Assembly (NCBI GenBank): GCA_036562495.1
Contig: DATCKA010000102.1
Coordinates: 1-5,248, forward strand
Source: Geochorda sp036562495
GTDB taxonomy: Bacteria > Bacillota > Limnochordia > Limnochordales > Geochordaceae
Length of the DNA: 5,248 bases
Direction of reading: 5' to 3'
Positions 1 to 5,248 of this stretch are shown here, piece by piece. The stretch's first letter is position 1. Each line of letters opens with the position of its first letter. A model generated the notes under the pieces. That model worked only from the letters and a program-made list of their open reading frames with translations. It searched no databases and had not been told where the DNA came from. Position numbers and translations under genes: made by a program.

Positions 1-117
1 CTGGAGGACGAGGTGCTGCAGGCGGCCGCCCTCAGCGGGGCTTCGACGCAGGCGGGCTTCGTCACCCGTGACGAGGACGGCCACGCCATCGCCGTCGTGA
101 GCGAGGCCAACCCGTGA
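1..117 (+). CDS. C-terminal end of an unrecognised protein (5' truncated)
   Basis: Frame 1 is open from the first base and ends in TGA after 38 codons. The peptide begins LEDEVLQAAA and ends VVSEANP. It is acidic, with no cysteine, no membrane segment and no motif I recognise. The third codon positions are almost all G or C, as in the real genes of this window, which supports coding. Its TGA shares two bases with the GTG start of the DUF488 gene, so the two are probably co-transcribed and translationally coupled. The segment is too short to assign a family, and no function is proposed. Confidence 0.6.
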   Translation: MEDEVLQAAALSGASTQAGFVTRDEDGHAIAVVSEANP

Positions 118-698
118 CGCCCACGGCACGCCGCAGGGCCGACCCCGTGCCGCCCTGCCTGGACGAGCGCGGCGTCGTGCACACCGTCGGCCACTCGACC
201 CGAAGCCTGGAGGAGTTGGCAAGGTGCCTGGCGGGCCACCGCATCGAACTCCTGGTCGACATCCGCACGGTGCCACGGTCGCGGCGCGTGCCCCACTTCA
301 ACCGGGAGGGCATCGAGGCCGGTCTGGCGCAAGCCGGCTACCCGGTGGCGTATCTCCACCTGCCCGGACTGGGCGGGCTGCGCCGCAGCCTGGGCCAACG
401 CTCGCCCAACCGCGCCTGGGACAACGACTCCTTCCGGGGCTTCGCCGACTACATGCTGACCGACGCCTTTGCCCAGGCGCTGGACTCCTTGCTGGCCATG
501 GCCGCCGAGCGACGTGTGGCCATCATGTGCGCCGAGGCCGTGCCATGGCGCTGCCACCGCTCGCTGGTGGCCGACGCCCTCACCGTGCGAGGGGTGCCGG
601 TGCGCCACCTGATGAGCCCGACCCGCTGCGACGTCCACCGCCTGACGCCCTTCGCCCGGGTCGAGGGGACGCGGATCACCTATCCCGGCCCCTCGTGA
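114..698 (+). CDS. DUF488 domain-containing protein
   Basis: This 194-residue protein carries the hallmarks of the DUF488 family (YeaO-like). They are VGHSTR at residues 25-30, LVDIRTVPRSR near 47-57, PHFN at 60-63, an LGG turn at 86-88, the ADYM segment near 111-114, and MCAEAVPWRCHRSLVADAL at 138-156. That last stretch holds two conserved cysteines and a histidine. Members are small soluble proteins whose biochemical role is not established, so only the family is assigned. The length is normal for the family. GTG at 114 is chosen because it overlaps the upstream stop and has a GAGG about 7 bases before it. The first 20 residues are not part of the conserved domain, so a start at the GTG codon for residue 22 is possible but less well supported. 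It is probably the last gene of its operon, because the next gene is convergent. Confidence 0.88.
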   Translation: MTPTARRRADPVPPCLDERGVVHTVGHSTRSLEELARCLAGHRIELLVDIRTVPRSRRVPHFNREGIEAGLAQAGYPVAYLHLPGLGGLRRSLGQRSPNRAWDNDSFRGFADYMLTDAFAQALDSLLAMAAERRVAIMCAEAVPWRCHRSLVADALTVRGVPVRHLMSPTRCDVHRLTPFARVEGTRITYPGPS

Positions 699-827
699 CG
701 GGAGGCGACCCTTTCATCGCCGCGCCACCATGCAGACGAAGCCGGCGCCCGGGACAAGCCCCTCGACAGGCGCAGCCGCCGCACCAAAGCGCTCATCCCG
801 GACGTCGTCATCGAGCACCCCACCCTG
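699..827. other. Convergent intergenic gap
   Basis: This 129-base gap lies between two converging stop codons. A small inverted repeat, GGCGA at 704-708 and TCGCC at 717-721 with an 8-base loop, begins 6 bases after the DUF488 stop. It could slow transcription but has no T-run, so I do not call it a terminator. No U-rich intrinsic terminator is visible for either gene; Rho-dependent termination would be the alternative. A plus-strand open frame from 730 has no ribosome site and runs antisense into the ATPase gene, so it is not annotated. Confidence 0.5.
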
Positions 828-3014
828 CTATCGCCCGAGGCGCACCAGCCGTGACGAGTTGCCCAGGATGGCCAGGTCGGGCAGCGACTGGGCCACCGCC
901 GCCAGCGCCGGCGGCAACAGCCCCGTGGCCGCCAGCGTAAGCCCGGCCAGGTTGTAGACGGCGGTGAAGAGCAGATTGCCCCGGATGACCCGCAGGGTCC
1001 GGCGGGCGATCTCGAAGAGGCGGGGCACCATCCGCCAGTCATCGTCCATCAGCACGACGTGGGCCGCCTCGATGGCCACGTCCGTACCCAGCGCCCCCAT
1101 GGCGATGCCGACGTCGGCCTGAGCCAGGGCCGGTGCGTCGTTGACGCCGTCGCCGATCATGACGACCCGGTGGCCTCCCGCCTGGTACTCCCGCACGACG
1201 GCGATCTTGTCCTCGGGAAGGAGCCCGGCGCGGTAGACGATGCCGAGCTCGCCCGCCACCGCCGCCGCCACGCGCTCGTTGTCGCCCGTCAGCATCTCGA
1301 CGTGCCGGATGCCGAGCGCCCGGAGCCCGGCGATGGCCTCCCGCACCTCCGGGCGCAACCGGTCCGCCGCGGCGAGGAGACCGACGAGTCGCCCGTCCCG
1401 GACGACCCGCATCACCGTCTTGCCCTCGCCCTCGAGGCGCCGCACGACCTCTGCGGCGCCATCCATCTCCCCGGCCCCACCCGCCTCCCCGGCCCCGCCC
1501 GCCGGCCCGATCCGCCCCACCTCGACCGTGTGGCCACCCCATTCCGCCCGCACGCCTAGGCCGGGCAGCGCCTCGAAGCGGGCGGGCTTGCCGGGGGTCA
1601 CCCCCTCCCGCCGCGCCGCCTCCCGCACCGCCTCGGCCAGCGGGTGTTCGCTGTCGCGCTCGGCGGTGGCGGCCAGGGCCAGCACCTCGGCCCTCGACAG
1701 CCCGTCGAGCGCCACCACGTCAGTGAGCTGAGGCCGACCGGCGGTGAGGGTGCCCGTCTTGTCGATGAGGACGACGTCGGCGCTCGCCAGGAGCTCCAGG
1801 TAGCGCCCGCCCTTGACCAACAGGCCCCGGCGGGCGGCCGCTCCGACCGCCGCCAGCACGGCGACGGGCGTCGCCAGGGCGAACGAGCACGAGCACGCCA
1901 CGACCAGCACCGCGGCCGTCGAGAGGGGGTTTCGGGTCACGACCAGCGTGATGGCGGCCACTCCCAGCACCACCGGCAGGTAGTAGCCGGAGAAGCGGTC
2001 GGCCAGCCGCTGGATGTCCCCCCGGTGCGACTCTGCCTCCTCCACCAGGCGGATGATCCGCCCGAAGGTCGTGTCGGGCCCCACGTGCGTGGTCCGGATC
2101 CTCAGGCTGCCCAGACGGGCCAGCGTGGCGGCGAACACCCGGTCCCCGGGCCCCACCTCGACCGGCATGGACTCCCCCGTGATGGCCGCCTGGTCGATCG
2201 TCGCCCGGCCAGCCACCACCTCCCCGTCCACCGGGATCTTCTCGCCCGGGCGCACGACCACCATGTCCCCGGCCTCCACCCGCTCGACGGGCAGCTCGAC
2301 CTCCTCGCCGTCCCGCACGACCCGTGCCATGCGAGGTGCCAGCTCCACCAGGCTCCTGACGGCCCGACGGGCCCTCTCGGTGGTGTAGCGCTCGACGAAG
2401 TCGCCCACCCGCATGAAGAAGACCACGACCGCCGCCGTGGCCCACTCGCCGACGGCGACGGCGGCCAGCGCCCCAAGCGTCATCAGGGTGTGGGACGTCA
2501 CCCGGCGGCGAAGCGCCGCCCGCATCACGCTGCGGAAGACGGGCAGGCCGCCAGCGACCACGACGGCCAGCCACAACGGCCACGGCACCCGCCGGGTCAG
2601 CTCGCTCCACAGGCCCAGCCACTCCCCGACTACGACGCCCAGCAGGATGGCGCCGAAGAGGGCCCCGAGCAGCAGCAAGACCGGCCTCGCAGGGCCGCAC
2701 GCCCCGGACGAGAGCCCGGCACCACGTGCCGGCGGGGCGTCCGTAGCCAGCTCCGAACGGGCCCCCGGCCGGATCGGGGCGTCGAGCTCCGCGGATGTGC
2801 CCGCGACGTCGTACCCCGCCGCCCGTACCGCCTGGCGGATGTCTTCCAGGTCCGCCCGCGCCGGGTCGAGGCGGACGATGGCCTTCTCCGTCGCCAGGAG
2901 CACCTCGACGTCCTTGACGCCGGGCTGCGATGCGATGGCCGAGCGCACGTGCCGCGTGCACTCCGCGCAGTCCATGCCGGTGATGCGAAGCTCCACGGTG
3001 AGTTCATCGGGCAT
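828..3014 (-). CDS. P1B-type heavy-metal-translocating ATPase with CSC motif
   Basis: This is a complete 728-residue membrane pump that uses ATP to move a transition metal across the cytoplasmic membrane. An HMA metal-binding domain occupies residues 5-70, with the GMDCAEC motif (C16, C19). An Ala/Pro-rich linker (71-110) follows, then about eight membrane helices. Catalytic signatures are complete: TGES at 279-282, phosphorylated D418 in DKTGTLT, SEHP at 455-458, MLTGDN at 574-579 and GDGVNDAP at 621-628. The ion-site motif in helix 6 is ACSCS (C374, S375, C376) instead of the usual CPC. Helix 7 has YN (687-688). Helix 8 has D713 and N719 rather than the Met-Ser pattern of copper pumps. Metal specificity is therefore left open. 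The start is firm: an in-frame TGA lies three codons upstream of this ATG, and GGTGA sits 6 bases before it. A duplicated AGGAGE hexapeptide sits at 505-516. Confidence 0.95.
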   Translation of the reverse strand: MPDELTVELRITGMDCAECTRHVRSAIASQPGVKDVEVLLATEKAIVRLDPARADLEDIRQAVRAAGYDVAGTSAELDAPIRPGARSELATDAPPARGAGLSSGACGPARPVLLLLGALFGAILLGVVVGEWLGLWSELTRRVPWPLWLAVVVAGGLPVFRSVMRAALRRRVTSHTLMTLGALAAVAVGEWATAAVVVFFMRVGDFVERYTTERARRAVRSLVELAPRMARVVRDGEEVELPVERVEAGDMVVVRPGEKIPVDGEVVAGRATIDQAAITGESMPVEVGPGDRVFAATLARLGSLRIRTTHVGPDTTFGRIIRLVEEAESHRGDIQRLADRFSGYYLPVVLGVAAITLVVTRNPLSTAAVLVVACSCSFALATPVAVLAAVGAAARRGLLVKGGRYLELLASADVVLIDKTGTLTAGRPQLTDVVALDGLSRAEVLALAATAERDSEHPLAEAVREAARREGVTPGKPARFEALPGLGVRAEWGGHTVEVGRIGPAGGAGEAGGAGEMDGAAEVVRRLEGEGKTVMRVVRDGRLVGLLAAADRLRPEVREAIAGLRALGIRHVEMLTGDNERVAAAVAGELGIVYRAGLLPEDKIAVVREYQAGGHRVVMIGDGVNDAPALAQADVGIAMGALGTDVAIEAAHVVLMDDDWRMVPRLFEIARRTLRVIRGNLLFTAVYNLAGLTLAATGLLPPALAAVAQSLPDLAILGNSSRLVRLGR
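1468..1503. repeat. Tandem 18-bp duplication inside the ATPase gene
   Basis: Two adjacent 18-base units (1468-1485 and 1486-1503) differ at one position, A versus G. On the minus strand they give the repeated hexapeptide AGGAGE at residues 505-516, in the nucleotide-binding domain between the HP motif and the later GDGVND motif. The copy length is a multiple of three, so the frame is kept. It looks like a recent slippage duplication in a flexible surface loop. Confidence 0.8.
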
Positions 3015-3060
3015 GGCCGGTCACCCGGACAACGACGCGGGAGAGCGCCTGCAGGAGCAT
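3004..3060 (-). CDS. Possible 18-residue leader ORF of the ATPase
   Basis: A short minus-strand frame, MLLQALSRVVVRVTGHAR, starts at the ATG at 3060-3058. A perfect GGAGG (3073-3069) lies 8 bases before it, the best ribosome site in this part of the window. Another in-frame ATG at 3066 is only 2 bases from GGAGG and too close. The TGA stop (3006-3004) lies inside the ATPase gene, 5 to 7 bases past its ATG. Terminating ribosomes would thus be placed at the pump's weaker start site. This fits a leader peptide acting by translational coupling. The peptide has no metal-binding residues apart from one histidine and resembles nothing I know. It could also be the GGAGG of a lost gene, or chance. Confidence 0.4.
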   Translation of the reverse strand: MLLQALSRVVVRVTGHAR

Positions 3061-3068
3061 CGACATGG

Positions 3069-3073
3069 CCTCC
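3069..3073 (-). promoter_or_regulatory. Strong Shine-Dalgarno (GGAGG) before the leader ORF
   Basis: The minus strand reads GTGGAGGCC here. The GGAGG is 8 bases from the ATG at 3060 and 54 bases from the ATPase ATG. It therefore cannot serve the ATPase directly, which is why the leader ORF is proposed. Confidence 0.5.
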
Positions 3074-3087
3074 ACATCGTCATACGT

Positions 3088-3106
3088 CTGAGAACTGATA
3101 AGTCAG
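3088..3106. promoter_or_regulatory. Palindrome over the -10 element, candidate operator
   Basis: The plus strand holds CTGA-TAAG-TCAG (3095-3106), a perfect inverted repeat of 4-base arms. A third copy of CTGA lies at 3088-3091. It covers the -10 element of the proposed promoter, where a repressor would block RNA polymerase. No regulator gene is present in the window, and the pattern does not clearly match the known CopY, ArsR or CsoR boxes. Confidence 0.3.
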
Positions 3107-3124
3107 CGGCGTGCCTCGCGTCAA
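3095..3124 (-). promoter_or_regulatory. Putative sigma70-type promoter of the ATPase
   Basis: On the minus strand, TTGACG (3124-3119, 5 of 6 to the -35 consensus) is followed after 18 bases by TATCAG (3100-3095, 4 of 6 to the -10 consensus). A start of transcription near 3088 would leave about 15 bases before the GGAGG of the leader ORF, which is a sensible spacing. The -10 area is the least GC-rich patch upstream of the pump. The 18-base spacer is slightly long, leaving room for an activator or repressor to act. The prediction rests on pattern alone. Confidence 0.45.
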
Positions 3125-3125
3125 T

Positions 3126-3148
3126 CCCCCGGCGGGGTCGGGTACCCG
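3126..3148. promoter_or_regulatory. GC-rich inverted repeats beside the -35 element
   Basis: Two dyads sit immediately upstream of the -35 element: CCCC-CGGC-GGGG at 3126-3137 and the perfect 10-base palindrome CGGGTACCCG at 3139-3148. C-run/G-run dyads near TAC are reminiscent of operators bound by CsoR/RcnR-type metal sensors. In a GC-rich genome such dyads also arise by chance, so this is only a candidate site. Confidence 0.25.
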
Positions 3149-3231
3149 GTGAGGAGGAGCGGGGAGAGGCCCGGTCATTTCCTCGGTTATCTATCCGTCC
3201 CGGAGCCGGCGGGCCCCCTCATCACCCAACG

Positions 3232-3251
3232 CCTGCAGTCGGCCATGCAGG
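3232..3251. repeat. Inverted repeat downstream of the methyltransferase
   Basis: CCTGCA (3232-3237) and TGCAGG (3246-3251) form a 6-bp stem with an 8-base loop, about 20 bases past the methyltransferase stop on the minus strand. There is no T-run after it, so it is not a classical intrinsic terminator. It may protect the 3' end of the transcript or pause polymerase. The rest of the 3015-3270 gap holds only the ATPase control elements listed separately. Confidence 0.35.
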
Positions 3252-3270
3252 TGTCGCAACCGGCCCTCTT

Positions 3271-4035
3271 TCACTTGTCCGCCGTGCACACCAGGAGCTG
3301 CCGCTTGCAACCTGGCCCGAACGGCTCCAGTGAGTAGTCGCCGTACTTCTCCTCGATTCGAAAGCCGTTGTAGTGGAGCAGCGCGTCCAGTTCCTGAGGG
3401 AAGTACATCCGCATGTCGAGCCGCTCCGTGAGCTCCGATCCGTCGGGGAGCCGATAGAGCAACGTGATGTGGTTGATCTGCGTCGCGTCGTCGTACCGGT
3501 TGCTCTCGGTGACCTCCACCTCGCCCGCTCCGTCCGGGTCGGGATAGCGGCCCCACGGGAACCGGGCGGCCGGATCCCGCATCAGGAACCGGAAATCGGG
3601 ATTGAAGACGTCGATGAGGAACCGCCCTCCGTCGGCCAGGTGCCGCCGCACGCACCGCAGCATGCGCTCCAGGTCTTGCCACGAGAGAAGCAGGCAGATG
3701 GAATTGAACCCCAGCAGGATGGTGCGGAACCGTTGGCCCGGCAAGTCGAACTCCCGCATGTCGCCCCGGACCCATGTGATCTCGACTCCCGCCTGAGCCG
3801 CCTTGAGCCGGGCGCCTTCCAGCATCGACTCCGACAGATCGAGCCCCACCACGCGGTGCCCGTCCTGCGCCAGGGGGACGGCGATCCGGCCCGAGCCGCA
3901 CGCCAGCTCCAGGACGGGGTCACCCCACCTGCGCACCTGGCGGCGGAAGTAGTCGATGTCCTCCTCCAGGCCGGCGTTTTGCAGGTCGTAGTGGCGCCAG
4001 TCGCGGTAGAGGGGCTCCGGGTGCGGCGCTGCCAT
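3271..4035 (-). CDS. Class I SAM-dependent methyltransferase
   Basis: This soluble protein of about 254 residues has a Rossmann-type methyltransferase fold. Numbered from the ATG at 4035, motif I is VLELACGSGRIAVPLA (about 41-56) and binds SAM. The acidic end of the second strand is VVGLDLSESML (62-72). GDMREFDL (91-98) and LLGFNSICLLL (107-117) follow, then LADGGRFLIDVFNP (133-146). The C-terminal third is a beta-rich part typical of small-molecule methyltransferases; the substrate cannot be read from the sequence. The start is uncertain. ATG 4035 has GGGAGGG 10 bases upstream and gives the usual family N-terminus (EPLYRDWRHYD). ATG 4074 would add 13 residues and has a weaker AGGGGG 6 bases before it. 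No partner gene is adjacent; the ATPase downstream has its own promoter signals. Confidence 0.88.
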   Translation of the reverse strand: MAAPHPEPLYRDWRHYDLQNAGLEEDIDYFRRQVRRWGDPVLELACGSGRIAVPLAQDGHRVVGLDLSESMLEGARLKAAQAGVEITWVRGDMREFDLPGQRFRTILLGFNSICLLLSWQDLERMLRCVRRHLADGGRFLIDVFNPDFRFLMRDPAARFPWGRYPDPDGAGEVEVTESNRYDDATQINHITLLYRLPDGSELTERLDMRMYFPQELDALLHYNGFRIEEKYGDYSLEPFGPGCKRQLLVCTADK

Positions 4036-4160
4036 GTGCTTCAAACCCTCCCGGGAGCACGGTTCGACCCGCATGACCCGCCCCCTGCGCGTGCCAGTAA
4101 CGACGGCGCCCCGGGCGGCTGCCTCGGCCGTGCGCCCCGCAGCCCCTGCCTCCCACTTCG

Positions 4161-4177
4161 GTAGGAGCCGGACCTAC
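4161..4177. repeat. GTAGG-N7-CCTAC inverted repeat
   Basis: GTAGG at 4161-4165 pairs with CCTAC at 4173-4177 around a 7-base spacer. The same half-site occurs in inverse order at 4240-4250 in the same intergenic region. Shared half-sites between two divergent genes may mark a regulator binding site, but the arms are short. Confidence 0.35.
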
Positions 4178-4238
4178 GCCTCGAGTCGCAACGCGCTTCA
4201 ACCGCCGGACGGAAGCGCCCAGCCCTCGGCTTCCCCTA

Positions 4239-4251
4239 GCCTACGGTAGGC
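4239..4251. promoter_or_regulatory. 13-bp palindrome upstream of the dehydrogenase
   Basis: GCCTACGGTAGGC is a perfect palindrome around one central base and lies 42 bases before the dehydrogenase ATG. That position fits an operator near the transcription start. It uses the same CCTAC/GTAGG half-sites as the repeat at 4161-4177. Confidence 0.35.
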
Positions 4252-4293
4252 GAGCGGCCATGCCGCAAGGCCTGAAGAAGGGGGCCCGAGAGA

Positions 4294-5055
4294 ATGGACG
4301 CAAACGTATCCCGCACCGCACTGGTCACGGGTGCCAGCCGGGGCCTTGGCTTCTGGCTGGCCTGGGAACTGGCCCGGCGCGGCTGGTCTGTCGCTCTGAT
4401 GGCCCGTAGCCGGGAAGCGCTCAAGGCGGCTGCCGCCGAGATACAGAAGGTCGCCGCCGCGGGCGCGGACGTGCTCTACGAACCGGGAGACGTGGCCGAC
4501 GAAGCGTCCCGCCTCCGCCTGGTCAAGCGCGTCGACGAGCGCTGGGGTCGCCTCCACCTACTGGTCAACAACGCTTCGCAGCTGGGGCCGACGCCGCTGC
4601 CGCCGCTCGCGGAGTTCCCGGTCGAGGCCCTGGAGCCCCTGTTTCGCACCAACGTCGCGGCCCCATTGCGCTTCGTGCAGCTCTGCCTCCCCCTGCTGCG
4701 GGCCGCGGGGCAGGCCCTGGTGGTCAACGTCTCGTCCGACGCCGCCGTGGGCGGGTATCCCGGCTGGGGTGGCTACGGTGCCAGCAAGGCGGCGCTCGAC
4801 CTGATGAGCCTGACGCTGGCCCACGAGTTGGCCGGCACCGGCGTGCAGGTACTGGCGGTCGACCCCGGGGACATGGATACCGACCTCCACCGGCTGGCCG
4901 TGCCGGACGCCGACCCTGCCGAACTGGCTTCGCCACGAGACATGGCCGTCCGCCTGGCCGACCTGGTCCAACGTCGCCTCGCGCCCGCCGGCACGCCCGA
5001 CGAACGCTGGCGCATCTGCCTGGCCGCCGAGAACGGGGGTGAGAGCGGTGCTTGA
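4294..5055 (+). CDS. Short-chain dehydrogenase/reductase (SDR family)
   Basis: This 253-residue protein is a complete classical SDR, a cytoplasmic NAD(P)-dependent oxidoreductase. The cofactor motif TGASRGLG is at 12-19. ARSR at 37-40 after the second strand suggests NADP(H). GDVAD at 65-69, NNAS at 92-95 and helix-4 N120 follow. The catalytic set is S147 or S148, Y161 and K165 in YGASK, and the PGDMDT loop is at 191-196. All expected residues are present and the length is normal. The substrate is unknown. The ATG is preceded by AAGGGGG about 9 bases upstream. The last 8 bases overlap the start of the QueA-like gene, so the pair should be co-translated and may act on related substrates. Confidence 0.93.
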   Translation: MDANVSRTALVTGASRGLGFWLAWELARRGWSVALMARSREALKAAAAEIQKVAAAGADVLYEPGDVADEASRLRLVKRVDERWGRLHLLVNNASQLGPTPLPPLAEFPVEALEPLFRTNVAAPLRFVQLCLPLLRAAGQALVVNVSSDAAVGGYPGWGGYGASKAALDLMSLTLAHELAGTGVQVLAVDPGDMDTDLHRLAVPDADPAELASPRDMAVRLADLVQRRLAPAGTPDERWRICLAAENGGESGA

Positions 5056-5248
5056 GACGCGCCGGATCGATTTCGTGCTCCCCGACGAGGCTGCAGCCGC
5101 TGCCCCTCCCGAGGCGGAGGGACGGCCTCGAGACGACGTGCGGCTCCTGGTCATCGACCGAGCCGAAGGCCGGTGGCGCCACGCCCGCTTCGCCGAGCTC
5201 CCGGCGCTGCTGCAGGCAGGCGACCTGCTGGTGTTCAACGTCTCGCAA
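5048..5248 (+). CDS. QueA-like protein (SAM:tRNA ribosyltransferase-isomerase family), 3' truncated
   Basis: The first 67 residues of a protein that continues beyond the window. They match the QueA N-terminus in order: an IDFVLPDE start (7-14), a PPEAEGRPRDD segment (20-30), RLLVIDR at 32-38, HARFAELPALL at 45-55 and GDLLVFNVS at 58-66. Classical QueA transfers and isomerises the ribosyl part of SAM onto 7-aminomethyl-deazaguanine in tRNA to give epoxyqueuosine. Here the usual LNDTR is replaced by FNVSQ. That resembles a divergent branch which I recall mainly from high-GC bacteria, so the classical reaction is not assured. The start GTG at 5048 has GGGGGTGAG just before it and lies 8 bases inside the dehydrogenase gene. 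ATG is not available nearby. Confidence 0.75.
   Translation, partial: MLETRRIDFVLPDEAAAAAPPEAEGRPRDDVRLLVIDRAEGRWRHARFAELPALLQAGDLLVFNVSQ

Larger units (their letters stand above)
4036..4293. other. Divergent intergenic region
   Basis: This region separates the methyltransferase (minus) from the dehydrogenase (plus) and should hold both promoters. I find no convincing -35/-10 pair for either gene. Its notable content is the CCTAC/GTAGG inverted repeats listed separately. Its first 39 bases would be coding if the methyltransferase starts at 4074. No small gene with a ribosome site is evident on either strand. Confidence 0.5.

Noticed and set aside
224..940. 238-codon plus-strand frame overlapping the DUF488 gene
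   Set aside because: It is a Pro/Arg/Ala-rich shadow frame over a clear DUF488 gene, continuing into the antisense of the ATPase.
730..957. 75-codon plus-strand frame in the convergent gap
   Set aside because: No ribosome site precedes the ATG, the composition is Ser/Pro/Ala-rich, and most of it lies antisense to the last helices of the ATPase.
1644..3098. 484-codon plus-strand open frame antisense to the ATPase
   Set aside because: Long antisense frames are common in GC-rich coding DNA. The protein is rich in Arg, His, Gln and Pro with no domain, and it runs across the ATPase start and its leader region.
3080..3178. 32-codon minus-strand ORF (starts MTGPLPAPPH)
   Set aside because: Its GAGG is only about 2 bases from the ATG, it is proline-rich, and it would cover the best promoter candidate of the ATPase.
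3149..3337. Plus-strand GTG frame of 62 codons near the methyltransferase 3' end
   Set aside because: No ribosome site before the GTG, no domain, and its second half is antisense to the methyltransferase.
4558..5238. 226-codon minus-strand frame opposite the dehydrogenase and QueA-like genes
   Set aside because: The plus-strand frames show clear SDR and QueA motifs. The minus-strand protein has no recognisable domain and is a GC-driven shadow.

Overview
This is a GC-rich bacterial window, by eye about 70% GC with G or C at most third codon positions. Two genes start with GTG, and neighbouring genes overlap at stop and start codons. That suits a high-GC Bacillota (Limnochordia or Symbiobacteriia type) or an Actinomycetota. 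Nothing in the sequence decides between them. I see no rRNA, tRNA, insertion sequence, CRISPR array or prophage.

Layout from left to right. The plus strand opens with the last 38 codons of an unrecognised gene. Its stop overlaps the GTG start of a DUF488 protein (114-698). A convergent gap of 129 bp follows. On the minus strand lies a complete 728-residue P1B-type heavy-metal ATPase (828-3014). It has one N-terminal metal-binding domain and an atypical CSC motif in place of the CPC of membrane helix 6. Just upstream is a compact control region: a sigma70-like promoter with a palindrome over its -10 element, GC-rich inverted repeats beside the -35, and an 18-codon leader ORF. The leader has a better ribosome site than the ATPase and ends inside its first codons. 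Further upstream on the same strand is a class I SAM-dependent methyltransferase (3271 to about 4035). A divergent intergenic region with CCTAC/GTAGG inverted repeats separates it from a plus-strand pair: a classical short-chain dehydrogenase (4294-5055), overlapping by 8 bp a QueA-like gene that runs off the end.

How the genes may work together. The first two genes look translationally coupled. The ATPase forms its own unit and should export or move a transition metal whose identity the sequence does not settle. The dehydrogenase and the QueA-like gene form a coupled pair. The QueA-like start does not look like classical QueA at the conserved LNDTR position and resembles a divergent branch of the family, so its link to queuosine is uncertain. 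This pair and the leader/operator region of the ATPase are the parts most worth a second look. The rest is ordinary chromosomal content.
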